From: Moritella sp. 5
GTDB lineage: Bacteria; Pseudomonadota; Gammaproteobacteria; Enterobacterales; Moritellaceae
DNA: 64,000 bases
NCBI RefSeq assembly: GCF_018219455.1
Contig: NZ_CP056122.1
Location: 434,001-498,000, forward strand
Reading direction: 5' to 3'
The position numbers were made by a program, and so were the translations under genes. Shown here piece after piece: positions 10,045 through 19,000 of the stretch. Under the pieces are notes generated by a model. It was not told the DNA's origin and ran no database searches. It saw only the letters and a list, made by a program, of their open reading frames with translations. The stretch's first letter is position 1. The number at the start of each line of letters is the position of its first letter.

Positions 10045-10425
10045 ATGAAAGTGATTAAAAACTTCAACCTTGTTAATGAACTAACCCTACCTGAACAAGT
10101 TAAAGCAGCATTGCATAATGAGTTAATCGAACCATTCAATGGTGATGTTAATACTACTGCTGACTTCTGGTCTGAATACGATACCTTTCTCATTCTACTA
10201 GAAGGAAGTGATGTTGATGATTCGTTAGTTGACGCTGATGAAGATATTCAATATTTCATCCAATACGTAACGGATAACCCTGAGTTTGTCGTGTTGTTGA
10301 ATGATGATACTTGTCCATATCTTCTAGCCTTATCAGTCACTACAACAGCGGGTGGTGGTTGCTATTTATTAGCACCTTTAACATCTAAAACAACTCCTGC
10401 CACGACATTAAGCAAGATGCTTTAA
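10045..10425 (+). CDS. Acidic hypothetical protein of the element
   Basis: 126 residues from the ATG at 10045 (TGGAGAA upstream; an in-frame TTG at 10015 is less likely). The middle is strongly acidic (EGSDVDDSLVDADEDIQ), and the C-terminal third is hydrophobic with a Gly-rich LSVTTTAGGGCYLLAPL segment. No recognised domain. It lies between the integrase and the acidic 202-residue gene in the same direction. The charge suggests a protein or DNA-mimic interaction role, but nothing specific can be assigned. Confidence 0.65.
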   Translation: MKVIKNFNLVNELTLPEQVKAALHNELIEPFNGDVNTTADFWSEYDTFLILLEGSDVDDSLVDADEDIQYFIQYVTDNPEFVVLLNDDTCPYLLALSVTTTAGGGCYLLAPLTSKTTPATTLSKML

Positions 10426-10484
10426 CCTGCAATAACTACCTATATTACCGATCTAATTACCCATCATTATTAAAGGATTTTTCT

Positions 10485-11093
10485 ATGAGCCGTAAAACTA
10501 ACAGCACCAATAAAACAACAGACGTAAAAGTTGATGATAACAATCCTGATACCACTGTTGTAGTTGATGAGACTAATGCCGATAACACATCAGTTGAATT
10601 AACCAATGAACAAGTAAGTGATGTACCTGTGGATTCAGCAACAGATAAAGTTGTTGAAGATAAACCAGCTAATGATAAACAAGCTGAATCTGAGAAACAT
10701 GACCATTTCAGCAATATTGTATTATCAGGTAAAGGTAAGAAACTAAGTCCTAAAACAACAAACCATGTTTTCTTTGATGTGGCTGAGCATGATGAAGAAG
10801 GCGAGTTGTATATCCGTCTGAGTGGTAATGAAGGTGGTGGGTTACATTCTAAAGAATGGATTAACTTGTCTAAGTTGTTTGCAATCCTGGATGAACAAGT
10901 GGATAAGCCATTTAAAAGTACAGCTCTTAAACCTGCATTTAAAGGTGCTAGTGCTAATAACGCTGGCTTCCTTGCTGGTGTATTACGTAGTGATGATATT
11001 GGCGTGATTGCTCAATCTGGTACTAGCGTATTTCTTCATGTATTAGCTGATGATTATGAAGAGAAGAAAGCCAAGTTGTTAGCATTAACTTAA
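10485..11093 (+). CDS. Hypothetical protein with disordered acidic N-terminus
   Basis: 202 residues with AAAGGA before the ATG. Residues 1-75 are low-complexity Thr/Asn/Asp/Val/Lys-rich and probably disordered; residues 76-202 form a compact domain (LSGKGKKLSPKTTNHVFFDV, GELYIRLSGNEGGGLHSKEW, GVIAQSGTSVFLHVLADDY). The Lys/Gly-rich start of the domain and strand-rich pattern could suit a nucleic-acid-binding fold, but no family is recognised. Same orientation as its neighbours, in the element's accessory half upstream of piPolB. Confidence 0.7.
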   Translation: MSRKTNSTNKTTDVKVDDNNPDTTVVVDETNADNTSVELTNEQVSDVPVDSATDKVVEDKPANDKQAESEKHDHFSNIVLSGKGKKLSPKTTNHVFFDVAEHDEEGELYIRLSGNEGGGLHSKEWINLSKLFAILDEQVDKPFKSTALKPAFKGASANNAGFLAGVLRSDDIGVIAQSGTSVFLHVLADDYEEKKAKLLALT

Positions 11094-11172
11094 TCCACGT
11101 TGCTAATTCACTACTTACATACCTAAGAACCTAGCTAAACCTAATCCCACAAACTTACTAACGGAATTTATT

Positions 11173-11286
11173 ATGAAACCGAACTTTGATTCGGATAGCT
11201 TCCTCGTGCCTGTAATACTAGGCTTGATGATGGGACTAATTAACGTATTTTTTGACTATGACACGGAAAATATCGGAATGTTGTGA
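11173..11286 (+). CDS. 37-residue candidate membrane peptide
   Basis: Short ORF MKPNFDSDSFLVPVILGLMM... with a GGAA Shine-Dalgarno and one hydrophobic helix (about residues 11-27) followed by an acidic tail. It lies between two plus-strand genes with no overlap. Small single-helix proteins are common in mobile elements, including holin-like and toxin-like peptides; no specific role is claimed. Confidence 0.45.
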   Translation: MKPNFDSDSFLVPVILGLMMGLINVFFDYDTENIGML

Positions 11287-11365
11287 TATATAGATATAGG
11301 TTCAAATTTAGATAGCGCACTAATGATGAGTGCTAAAATTTATATAATTGTTTGGAGAATATACG

Positions 11366-11728
11366 ATGGCTTCTGATTTAGTAACTAGCCTTATTACGGA
11401 GTACTTACCGTGTGTAATTTGGCTTAATAGAAAGCGTACTGTAACTGTTGTTGTATCTACTAAGAAATCTAGGGGTATTACAAAACCCATTGAATTTATG
11501 CTTAACGGAATCACGGGAGTATCCCGAGTTAAATATCATACCTTTGGTAATGAGGCAAAGTCATATTTGGATTGCAAGAACGCTAGCGATGAACTAATTG
11601 AAATGCTTGAGGATTTAATACTAGAGGGTCAGTTAGTTGTATCTCTGAGCCCGATTGATACTCAGAAACACTTAAATGACGCTTTTAAAGAAGCCAACGA
11701 AAAAAAGGAGGAATTAGCCCTTATTTAA
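11366..11728 (+). CDS. Hypothetical protein of the element
   Basis: 120 residues from the ATG at 11366, chosen because TTGGAGAA lies seven bases upstream; the open frame extends six codons further up from a TTG. The N-terminal half has alternating hydrophobic strands (CVIWLNRKRTVTVVVSTKKS) and the C-terminus is a charged helix (FKEANEKKEELALI). No recognised family. Last of the plus-strand run after the integrase. Confidence 0.65.
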   Translation: MASDLVTSLITEYLPCVIWLNRKRTVTVVVSTKKSRGITKPIEFMLNGITGVSRVKYHTFGNEAKSYLDCKNASDELIEMLEDLILEGQLVVSLSPIDTQKHLNDAFKEANEKKEELALI

Positions 11729-12420
11729 AATAAATGTGTTTGATTACCAAAGTATTGATGCATTTGATGAAGTTAAAGTCAGTACGTTTTAAGCTGGTCT
11801 GCGTAAAGGTCAGGAAAAAGCCTGATTATGGACCGGGGGTGAGCTAACTACTTAACTGGTTTAATTAGACAATACCCATCACGCCTTACGCAGCAAGGCA
11901 TGATGGGTATTGTCATACCACTTTATGATTTTAAAGCAGAGGATACTAAATCCACCGACTGGAATTGGCTAGTTTCAGTTGGTTATGATTGATGCTTAAT
12001 GAAGTGAGAAATACCATCGAAAATAATAACCCCATTGCACGATAGGCAATAGGGTAGGAGGTTTAAATTAATGTAATTGGGGTAATGAAATATTAAAAAT
12101 TAGAATAGTAATTTACTGATGAAAATCTCTATTATTAACCCTTTAATTAAACCTGCTAAAGCGCAGTTATTATTATGTTTAGTAACTACGGGTGAAAAAC
12201 AAGCCCATTTTGAACCTTTCGATAACCCGTATCGGTTTGCAGCTCGATGAATTTTAAGTATCTGGTTAACCCACATCAGCAACTTTGATTTTAACTAACT
12301 ATGTCAATTTAAAGTGGGCCTTACCCTGTACTCAAGCCCAAAACCAACAGTATGTAAAATACAGTAATAAAGTCTAGCTGTGATTTATATCAGACTAACA
12401 CCAAGCTCAAACTAACAGCA
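11729..12420. other. Intergenic region with hairpins and no firm gene
   Basis: 692 bp containing the large hairpin at 11868-11914 and a smaller one at 12039-12064 (ACCCCATTGC / GCAATAGGGT). A 30-codon open stretch from the ATG at 11900 (ends WNWLVSVGYD) begins inside the hairpin and has no clear ribosome site. A 60-codon minus-strand frame (12100-12282) also lacks one. Neither is annotated as a gene. Confidence 0.6.
11868..11914. terminator. Long hairpin, terminator-like or structured RNA element
   Basis: GACAATACCCATCACGCCTT pairs with 11895-11914 at 19 of 20 positions around a 7-base loop (ACGCAGC). There is no T tract, so it is not a standard intrinsic terminator. It lies between the small-gene run and the WYL regulator and may separate transcription units or be a protein-binding site. 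Confidence 0.6.
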
Positions 12421-13302
12421 TTACATCATCTTAGTGCGCTCTAATGACGCGTACAAATCGCGGATAAGTTCATGCTTCAGGCTGACAGGTGATAGCACTT
12501 CAACATGAGGCATCCAAGCCTTTAGAACTGGAATCACATCGTGTAATCGTGTTACCTGACTGCTAATCAGTAATGAACCGTCATCCATTTCTTTTAAAAC
12601 CTGAATATTAGGCAGTAAATCACCATCAAGAAAGCGTGAAGCAACATGCGCATCAACTTGTATTAACACATTAGATTTGTCGATATCTATCCACTGCATC
12701 CCCTGCCTAATGATTTCATTTTGTATATTCGATTGAGGTTTATATTTATCGTCACTGAGCTGTAACTGTGAAATATAGGCAACTCTGAACGAATGCTGAT
12801 TGCTGTGATAGACAGCGGCTAGATACCAGATACCTCTGTCATTTACTAAGCGGTAGGGTTGAACTTGTTCGAGTAATTTATCTTTATATGTAAATGAAAT
12901 CTGTCGCTGTGAGCTAATAGCACTAGCCAATACATTAAACAAATCAGTAAAACTTGAGACATCCTCAATACGTACATTCTTGAATAAGAACGTTGGTACA
13001 TCATTGGTCTGCCAGTTGTTCATGTTGAGCTTAATCGGGATGAATGATTCTAATCCAGTGTTCTGTATTAGCTTATTCATGTTATTTGATGATTGCTGTC
13101 TAACACTGCTCATATCAAGAAAGTAACAACCATCTTCACGAATCAAAGGCAGATAGGATAGCCTTTCAAAGTCACGCCATATCGTTCTTTCATGGACATT
13201 AAATTCAGCTTCCAAATCTTTTAGGTATAAGTGCTCTCCCGCATTTAAACGGGCAAGGATAGTACCTAATCGCTTGGCTAATTTCTCATTCTTACTTTTC
13301 AT
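12421..13302 (-). CDS. HTH-WYL family transcriptional regulator
   Basis: 293-residue DNA-binding regulator. Residues about 5-55 form a DeoR/HTH_11-type winged helix (LKDLEAEFNVHERTIWRDFE), the centre holds the WYL domain (LVNDRGIWYLAAVYHSN with R and Y in the expected ligand-binding pattern), and the C-terminal WCX extension runs to residue 290. WYL regulators sense nucleic-acid or nucleotide signals and often control phage-defence or mobile-element genes (BrxR/CapW group). Here it is divergent from the secreted-protein gene at 13523, with inverted TGACTGACA-type motifs between them, so autoregulation and control of that unit are likely (inference). Confidence 0.85.
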   Translation of the reverse strand: MKSKNEKLAKRLGTILARLNAGEHLYLKDLEAEFNVHERTIWRDFERLSYLPLIREDGCYFLDMSSVRQQSSNNMNKLIQNTGLESFIPIKLNMNNWQTNDVPTFLFKNVRIEDVSSFTDLFNVLASAISSQRQISFTYKDKLLEQVQPYRLVNDRGIWYLAAVYHSNQHSFRVAYISQLQLSDDKYKPQSNIQNEIIRQGMQWIDIDKSNVLIQVDAHVASRFLDGDLLPNIQVLKEMDDGSLLISSQVTRLHDVIPVLKAWMPHVEVLSPVSLKHELIRDLYASLERTKMM

Positions 13303-13335
13303 TTAACTAGATTAAACCGCTGTACTGGCAGGTGG

Positions 13336-13466
13336 TGTCAGTCGTTATTATTTCCAGTACAAATCCATCAGGTTAGCGGTATTGCTATAGCTTTCATCGA
13401 GTAGAGGCCACAAGGCTTATAACGATAATCAACAATTTATTCTGTGACTGACACAACCTGTCAGTC
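13336..13466. promoter_or_regulatory. Candidate WYL operator: TGTCAGTC inverted repeat plus half site
   Basis: GACTGACA (13446-13453), 5-bp spacer, TGTCAGTC (13459-13466) is a perfect 8-bp inverted repeat. A further TGTCAGTC half site lies at 13336-13343. Both fall in the 220-bp gap between the divergent WYL regulator and the gene at 13523, the expected position for its operator. Confidence 0.55.
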
Positions 13467-13522
13467 GAGCATTTCATAATACTCATCAATTGATTTAAAT
13501 ATTAAAACAAAGGAAAACCTAA

Positions 13523-13810
13523 ATGAAAAACCAGCTTAAAAAATCAATCCAATTACTAACTCTATGTTGCCTATTTTCATCAACTACGGCATTAGCTGGC
13601 GGCACTATGGGCGGTAATCCGGGCGACCTTTCTAAGATGAAATCAGTTTTAGAAGCAAACTGGAATGGTAAATCAGGCATTCAACATACGGCCTCGTATG
13701 GCGTGATTGTTCAATGGAAAGCTGATGTGTGCGGCACGTTAAATGGTCACATCACTGATACAACCAAATGCACTAAAACGATAAACGTAGTAACTCCAAT
13801 TAACCAATAA
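13523..13810 (+). CDS. Small secreted protein, unknown function
   Basis: 95 residues with a clear Sec signal peptide (MKNQLKKSIQLLTLCCLFSS, cleavage probably after TTALA). The mature part is about 70 residues, starts GGTMGGNPGDLSKMKS, and has two Cys (CGTLNGHITDTTKC) that could form a disulfide in the periplasm. AAAGGA ribosome site. It heads a run of very small genes ending at 14405. No family recognised; by layout (divergent regulator, secreted small protein, zinc-ribbon peptides) this may be an independent cargo module. Confidence 0.65.
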   Translation: MKNQLKKSIQLLTLCCLFSSTTALAGGTMGGNPGDLSKMKSVLEANWNGKSGIQHTASYGVIVQWKADVCGTLNGHITDTTKCTKTINVVTPINQ

Positions 13811-13829
13811 ACACTAATAGGGAAATATC

Positions 13830-13931
13830 ATGACAATCAAAAAAATCTTAACAGTAGTAACAACATGTCCAGCTTGTGGTCAACGCGCTTACGATGATGG
13901 TAGCTGCCAAGTTTGCGGTCATTCTCATTAA
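13830..13931 (+). CDS. 33-residue zinc-ribbon peptide
   Basis: MTIKKILTVVTTCPACGQRA... ends CQVCGHSH. Two CxxC pairs (CPAC and CQVC) plus terminal His make a minimal zinc knuckle. AGGGAAA lies before the ATG. It is 19 bp downstream of the secreted-protein gene, in the same direction, and probably cotranscribed. Confidence 0.6.
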   Translation: MTIKKILTVVTTCPACGQRAYDDGSCQVCGHSH

Positions 13932-13947
13932 TTAGGAACGAGCTAAC

Positions 13948-14109
13948 ATGTCATTTTTTAAGAAGTTGAGTAGTAACCTAAAACTATGGACTTGCCATAA
14001 GTGCGGTAAGAAAACAGAAGTCACTGGAGGCACATCATGTAATAAATGCGGTAAGTGGGTATGTAATTCACATAAAGAATCTGGCGGAGTCTGTAAGGAC
14101 GGTTGCTAG
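13948..14109 (+). CDS. 53-residue cysteine-rich zinc-binding protein
   Basis: MSFFKKLSSNLKLWTCHKCG followed by CNKCG, VCNSH and CKDGC. The spacing resembles a double zinc ribbon (CxxC ... CxxC ... CxxH ... CxxxC). The N-terminus is basic and amphipathic. It is 16 bp after the previous peptide gene. Role unknown; small zinc proteins in elements can be regulators or adaptors. Confidence 0.6.
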   Translation: MSFFKKLSSNLKLWTCHKCGKKTEVTGGTSCNKCGKWVCNSHKESGGVCKDGC

Positions 14110-14199
14110 TCTAGATTGAATAAATAACAGCACTTAACACAGCGCTATATCAGCAATGATATCGCGCTTTTTTATATCTGAAACAAAGAAGGAAATATT

Positions 14200-14286
14200 A
14201 TGCCAGTTGCAGCTTTTTCCAATCCCATATTTGGTATTGGGTTTATCATCGGCTATGCCATCTATAAAGAATTAAACAAAGATTAA
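14200..14286 (+). CDS. 28-residue hydrophobic peptide
   Basis: Short ORF MPVAAFSNPIFGIGFIIGYA with a charged tail (IYKELNKD), preceded by AAGGAAA. A single probable membrane helix with a GxGxxxGY pattern. The tail of the previous gene and an A/T-rich hairpin region separate it from the zinc peptides. Type I toxin-like by size and shape, but this is a guess. Confidence 0.45.
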   Translation: MPVAAFSNPIFGIGFIIGYAIYKELNKD

Positions 14287-14300
14287 ATAAGGAGCACACC

Positions 14301-14405
14301 ATGCCATTACCATTAATTTACTTAGGATGCGGATTGATTTCAGGGTTCTTATTTGCCGCGAATGAAAGCAAAATTACAAGTAACTATAAATCTAAACGGG
14401 CTTAA
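14301..14405 (+). CDS. 34-residue hydrophobic peptide
   Basis: MPLPLIYLGCGLISGFLFAA followed by a polar, basic tail (NESKITSNYKSKRA). AAGGAG precedes the ATG at good spacing and the gene is 14 bp after the similar 28-residue peptide, so the two look like a pair. A terminator follows at 14442. Confidence 0.5.
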   Translation: MPLPLIYLGCGLISGFLFAANESKITSNYKSKRA

Positions 14406-14441
14406 TGAACCAAGCATCTGTTTGGATATTATGACGTAATG

Positions 14442-14490
14442 AAAAAAGCCATTTCCCAGCTGTATTTGGGGAAATGACTTTTATTTTTTT
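14442..14490 (+). terminator. Intrinsic terminator of the small-gene run
   Basis: CATTTCCC (14450-14457) pairs with GGGAAATG (14469-14476), then ACTTTTATTTTTTT. Ends the 13523-14405 unit. Confidence 0.85.
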
Positions 14491-14502
14491 CTAGGTGATT
14501 CT

Positions 14503-14558
14503 ATTAATGTAGGGGGTCGTTGCTTAACTTCGTTAACCCCCTTAACCCCTACATTAAT
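14503..14558. repeat. 56-bp nested palindrome
   Basis: ATTAATGTAGGGG (14503-14515) pairs with CCCCTACATTAAT (14546-14558), with an inner TTAAC-TTC-GTTAA hairpin (14524-14536). It lies between a terminator and a convergent minus-strand gene. It could be a second, bidirectional terminator or a structured DNA site. Confidence 0.6.
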
Positions 14559-14626
14559 ACCTATATTAGTGAATAAAATTACCCACTAATACAGACATAC
14601 CAATAAATCACACATATTACCTGCTA

Positions 14627-14881
14627 TCAACTATCACCTCTAACTGTGGCAACTGTGTTATCAAACTCTTCAATAACCTTACGACAGCCCCAATTAGGTC
14701 GGCTAGATATACACACGATGAAGTGCGCTCTAATTCTACAGATATCAGGTATAGCACCATGCATCATTTCAATGTCATTTACGATGGCATCAAATTCCTT
14801 AATTCTTGCAGCTTTACCTTGGTTTGCTTTAAGTATTACCTTTGCCTTAAACGCTTCAACAAATAAATTAAATGTACTCAT
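14627..14881 (-). CDS. Small hypothetical protein
   Basis: 84 residues, MSTFNLFVEAFKAKVILKAN, mostly helical and charged, with three Cys in the C-terminal half (DICRIRAHFIVCISSRPNWGC). AAGGA lies upstream of the ATG, supporting translation. It is on the minus strand, between the plus-strand small-gene run and the inverted-repeat region. No family recognised; size and charge would fit an element regulator. Confidence 0.55.
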   Translation of the reverse strand: MSTFNLFVEAFKAKVILKANQGKAARIKEFDAIVNDIEMMHGAIPDICRIRAHFIVCISSRPNWGCRKVIEEFDNTVATVRGDS

Positions 14882-14995
14882 TTTTATTTTTCCTTATGTA
14901 TGGAATCGCCCTTCGATGAAACGTTAGGACAATTAAAATTTTAACTAATTTATTGTTGATTTAATTTTGTATAAAAATAGACGTTTAAGCCGTAT

Positions 14996-15455
14996 CTCTG
15001 CGCGTAAATCTATGAGGTGGCACAGTGGGTATTGATGCAAGCCCTTGTTTTAACTTCGTTAAAGCCAAGGTCTAAAAGAATTATATGGGTAAGAGATAAT
15101 GCGCGACCTCGTCCAGTGATATTAAGTCAGTAATCAAGAACCTTAATTCATCACGAATACCAGAATTTACCCATCATATTAGAGCGCTTAATTTTTACTG
15201 GGTTTATTAACCATCAAGATACTACCCAACTATCCCCATCAGATTAGGCAGTGATAAATCATAAAAAGAATCTTAGACCGAATTTGTCACGAGTAGTCGG
15301 GTAAGCAATCTCTGCGCAACTATCAATGCTTAAAATTAGGAGGGTAAATGTAGTCTTGAATGGGATGCGCAATATCTCTTACCCATATAATTCTGCTAGA
15401 CCATCCTCTCAGGCCTTTAATCACGGGGTTCTAGCATCGACCACTGTGCGCAGAG
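14996..15455. ncRNA. Candidate large structured RNA or replication-origin element
   Basis: No ORF. Three nested long-range helices: CTCTGCGC (14996-15003) with GCGCAGAG (15448-15455); CACAGTGG (15021-15028) with CCACTGTG (15441-15448); and a 35-base arm (15070-15104) with 15367-15401 at 32 of 35 positions. Inside are local hairpins: 15043-15070 (CCTTG/CAAGG around a TTTAAC-TTC-GTTAAA stem), 15116-15126 with 15042-type complement at 15142-15154, and 15251-15259 with 15282-15290. A second CTCTGCGC at 15310-15317 could compete for the outer partner. It lies just upstream of the 154-residue gene and piPolB. Either a folded transcript or a DNA origin structure would fit; strand is undetermined. 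Confidence 0.6.
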
Positions 15456-15567
15456 TGGGCAATAAAATCGCAACAACTTGATGAATGTTGTTATTTTAGA
15501 AGGTAATTACAGCATGTGGGTATGAAAGTATTATGATGTTAGTTATTTGACTAAGGTATGGAATTAA

Positions 15568-16032
15568 ATGGCTGATACTAAAACAGGTTTTATAAACACC
15601 CCGAGTGGCGTTGAGCGTTCAATGCAAACTATTCATGGTGCTCTACTGCTTGAAGAGACAATCGTGTTATTAGGCATGAAAGCTAAGACTATTGATTTTA
15701 AGCAATATGATACTGAAACCGCTGCATCTAACGTATTTGCGAAACTGGTTGTTGAATTGAAGAAAGCTGATGTTCAGAAGGGGAATTACTTTATTGAATT
15801 GCCTAATGGTAATTTATTGCGTAAAGGTCAAATCATGGCAATTGAACTGATCACGACGCTTTATAAGGGCTTCATCTTGCGTAACGAGTATGATGATATT
15901 GTTGATTTCGTGAGTTTGCCAGATGAAAGTAAGCATGAGACTTTTAAAGTAGAGCTACTGAAGGCTCTTGAGGTGAAGGGACTAAAAACTAAGCTCTATC
16001 AGCCTGATTGGGATGAGTTGGGATTACGCTAA
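15568..16032 (+). CDS. Hypothetical protein upstream of piPolB
   Basis: 154 residues from MADTKTGFINTPSGVERSMQ. Mixed alpha/beta, no signal peptide, no membrane segment, moderately acidic. It is the first gene after the inverted-repeat region and 63 bp ahead of the polymerase in the same direction, so it may be a replication partner (inference from position only). No known domain seen. Confidence 0.7.
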   Translation: MADTKTGFINTPSGVERSMQTIHGALLLEETIVLLGMKAKTIDFKQYDTETAASNVFAKLVVELKKADVQKGNYFIELPNGNLLRKGQIMAIELITTLYKGFILRNEYDDIVDFVSLPDESKHETFKVELLKALEVKGLKTKLYQPDWDELGLR

Positions 16033-16095
16033 TAAAGTACAAGCACAGAACCACATTTTACCTGACCCGCATGATATAGAACGTTGGTATACAGT

Positions 16096-19000
16096 ATGAC
16101 AACTACATTATCTCCAGAACAGACTAAAGATGAACAAGTCGAGAAAACAGTAATATCTAGCCCTGTGAAAAAATCCGATAAATATGTAAGTACAATTTCA
16201 TACTCCACGATCACAGGTGGAGAAGCTACTGAAAGGGCTACTCAAAGTGCTCAACTTCGTGACCTACTGGATGGAATCGAGCGCCGTTTTGGACCTGAGT
16301 ATCAAAAAGACAGCACTATTGAATTACAACAATATTTAGCTAATAGGGTTAAGCCTGTTAAAGAAAATAAAGATGTGGAAAAGGAACTGATTCAATATCA
16401 CATTGACCGTAAATCTCGATTTAAATACCTAAAGGCTCAAGGTAGTAATATTCATATCGGTATTGATACTGAGTTTGAATATGATGAAGAAAATGAATGT
16501 AATAAGATCTTATCTTACCAATATTGTTTACTGACCGCAGATGGTCGTGAATTTAAGGGGGTTGATTACCCTGCGAGTACCGATAAAAAAGACCGTTTTG
16601 ATTTTAATAATTATATTTTCCAGATCATAAATTATGCTAAGCGACATGGTTGGATATCCGAGTATCCGGAGAAAACATTTATTTATGCTCATTTTATGAG
16701 AGCTGATATAGCCTCATTTGATGCTTATTGGAATATCAAAAGTAATAAGTTAGATGCTGCTAAGGCTGTTGCTAGTAATGCGCGTGGTGATTATGGTTTA
16801 GATTTACGTGCTATTGGTGCATCGCAGTACAAGCCAAAATATGTGACTTATAAAAATAACGGTAAACGTCTAGAAAGAACGACTCTTCATCTAAAAGATA
16901 CATTATTCCTTTCTCCCGGACGCTGCTCACTTGATGTGATTGGTGAGGCCATTGGTATCCCTAAAATTAAGCTTCCAGCTGGTTACTCTATTGAAAAAAT
17001 GAGTAAGCTGTTGGACGAGAATAAGGGTGCTTTCGAGCGGTATTCGATTAGAGATGCGGAAATAACGGTTAAGTATAGCCGCTATTTAGAGGAGCTTGTT
17101 TTAACTGAATTGAATGATGTATTTGATAATGATGATAGTGAAGTACCTGAAGGTGGCGCTAGAACTAAAAATAGTTCATCTAATCGGATTAAGTATCTCC
17201 CTAATACGCTTGGTAATTTATCAGTAGCGTTATTTAAAAATATATTTGCTGATAAATATGAAAAGAGGGCTGCTGAGGCTGAGAACAATACTGCTCCCTT
17301 AATCCCAAACATGACATTTAATGAAGTGTTTGGGATGGAAGAAGTGACAGCTTATAAATGGGATGAACGTAAGCATCGCTCTATACCAAATAAATTAGCA
17401 GTGCTATCTGGTGAACGAGATAGGAATGAAGCAACAGCTCGTCGATGTTTCTTTGGTGGTAGGAATGAGGATTATGTATTTGGAGCCTCAGCTAAGGGCA
17501 CTATCAGTGATTGGGATTTAGCAGGGGCTTATACTACTGGGCTTGTTGATATTTTACCTGTGGATTACAGAGCTTCTTTTTCTTCAACAAAGATTGAAGA
17601 TTATCTTGGTCATGTCATGGGTTTTGCTTATGTGAAGTTTAAGTTTGCGGAAGGTACGCGATTCCCTTCATTGCCTGTTAGAACCGAATTGTATGGTCTT
17701 TATTACCCGTTAGAGGGTGAAACTTATTGTACTGCTCCAGAGATAGCCGTTGCTTATAACATGGGCTGTGAAATTGAAATTCTTTACGGTGATATTATTC
17801 CTTGGGTTAAGAATGCAGAGCCTGTCTTTGAACCCTTTACTAAAGTGATCCGTAAGCTGAGAAAAAGGCATAAAGGTACATTCCTCGAAGCTATAATAAA
17901 AGACGTAGGTAATACTGCATACGGAAAAATCGCTGCTGGGGTTGGGTTCCAACGGAATAGGTTCGACCCTAAAACAGGGTTGAGTAAACCGTCTGGACCC
18001 TCACCTATTACTAATTCGTATTTCGCATCTCACGTAACAGGATTTATCAGATCCGTACTTTCAGAATTATTAGCGAACGTTGGTGATGACGTTACAGTTT
18101 ATAGCGCGACCACGGACGGATTATTGACTGACTTGGGTAATGCTGATGAGATGATCATTGATGAGTATCATTTAAACGGTAAAACATACCAATCTACTAC
18201 AGCGCGATTTAAAGCTTTATGTGCTCGATTTGGTGATGATGATGCACTTGTATTAAAGCATCAAGTTAAGCAAATCATAGCAATGAAAACTCGTGGACAG
18301 TTGACAGCCGAAATGATGGAAGATGATGGTACTAACCCTGAGATGTCAGCGTTATATAAAAAGCCAGTTACCGCTAAAGCTGGTATTAAACCACCTCGTG
18401 ATTGTGTTAATGAAAATGATTGGATGGTTGATCTGTTCTTAAATCGACAACCTTCTGACAAAGTAGCGAATAACTGCATTGTTTCTGAACGTGATATGTA
18501 TTTGCATGAGTTAGATTTAATTGAAATCAAACATGATAAGTATCTGAATCTTGATTTTGATTTTAAAAGACGTCCAGTAAACCCTTCTATGGTTGATGTT
18601 CGTAATCCTCTTACGGGTAAGACAGTTAGCCATCTTACGTTTGATACTGTGCCATGGAAGAACCATAAGGAAGGTGAACTTGCTCGTTCTGCTTTTGACG
18701 GTTGGAGGAAGGGTAAGTTAACAGCTGTAGAGCCTAGTGGTGAGGCAGATAAGGAATCTAGTAAGGAGCCTGAGAAGAAGCCTAAGAAGATAAGAGTAGG
18801 TGGTAATTGTCTTAAAACGCTTTATGACTGGGATAACTGGATGGACTTTTATAAGATTAAAGCTGTAATGACAGTGAAAGGTCAGAAGTATGAGAATGAT
18901 AGTTCTGAGGGGATATTCAAGCGTTTAGTATTGACTGCATTGACTAATGATTCATGGGGATTATCTAAGGATGCGCCTGATGGTACAAAACGTAAATACG

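Noticed and set aside
11900-11992. 30-codon ORF beginning in the long hairpin
   Set aside because: Start codon lies in the stem, no spaced ribosome site; noted only within the intergenic entry.
12100-12282. 60-codon minus-strand open frame
   Set aside because: Starts at a TTG without a ribosome site, no recognisable product, in a hairpin-containing gap.
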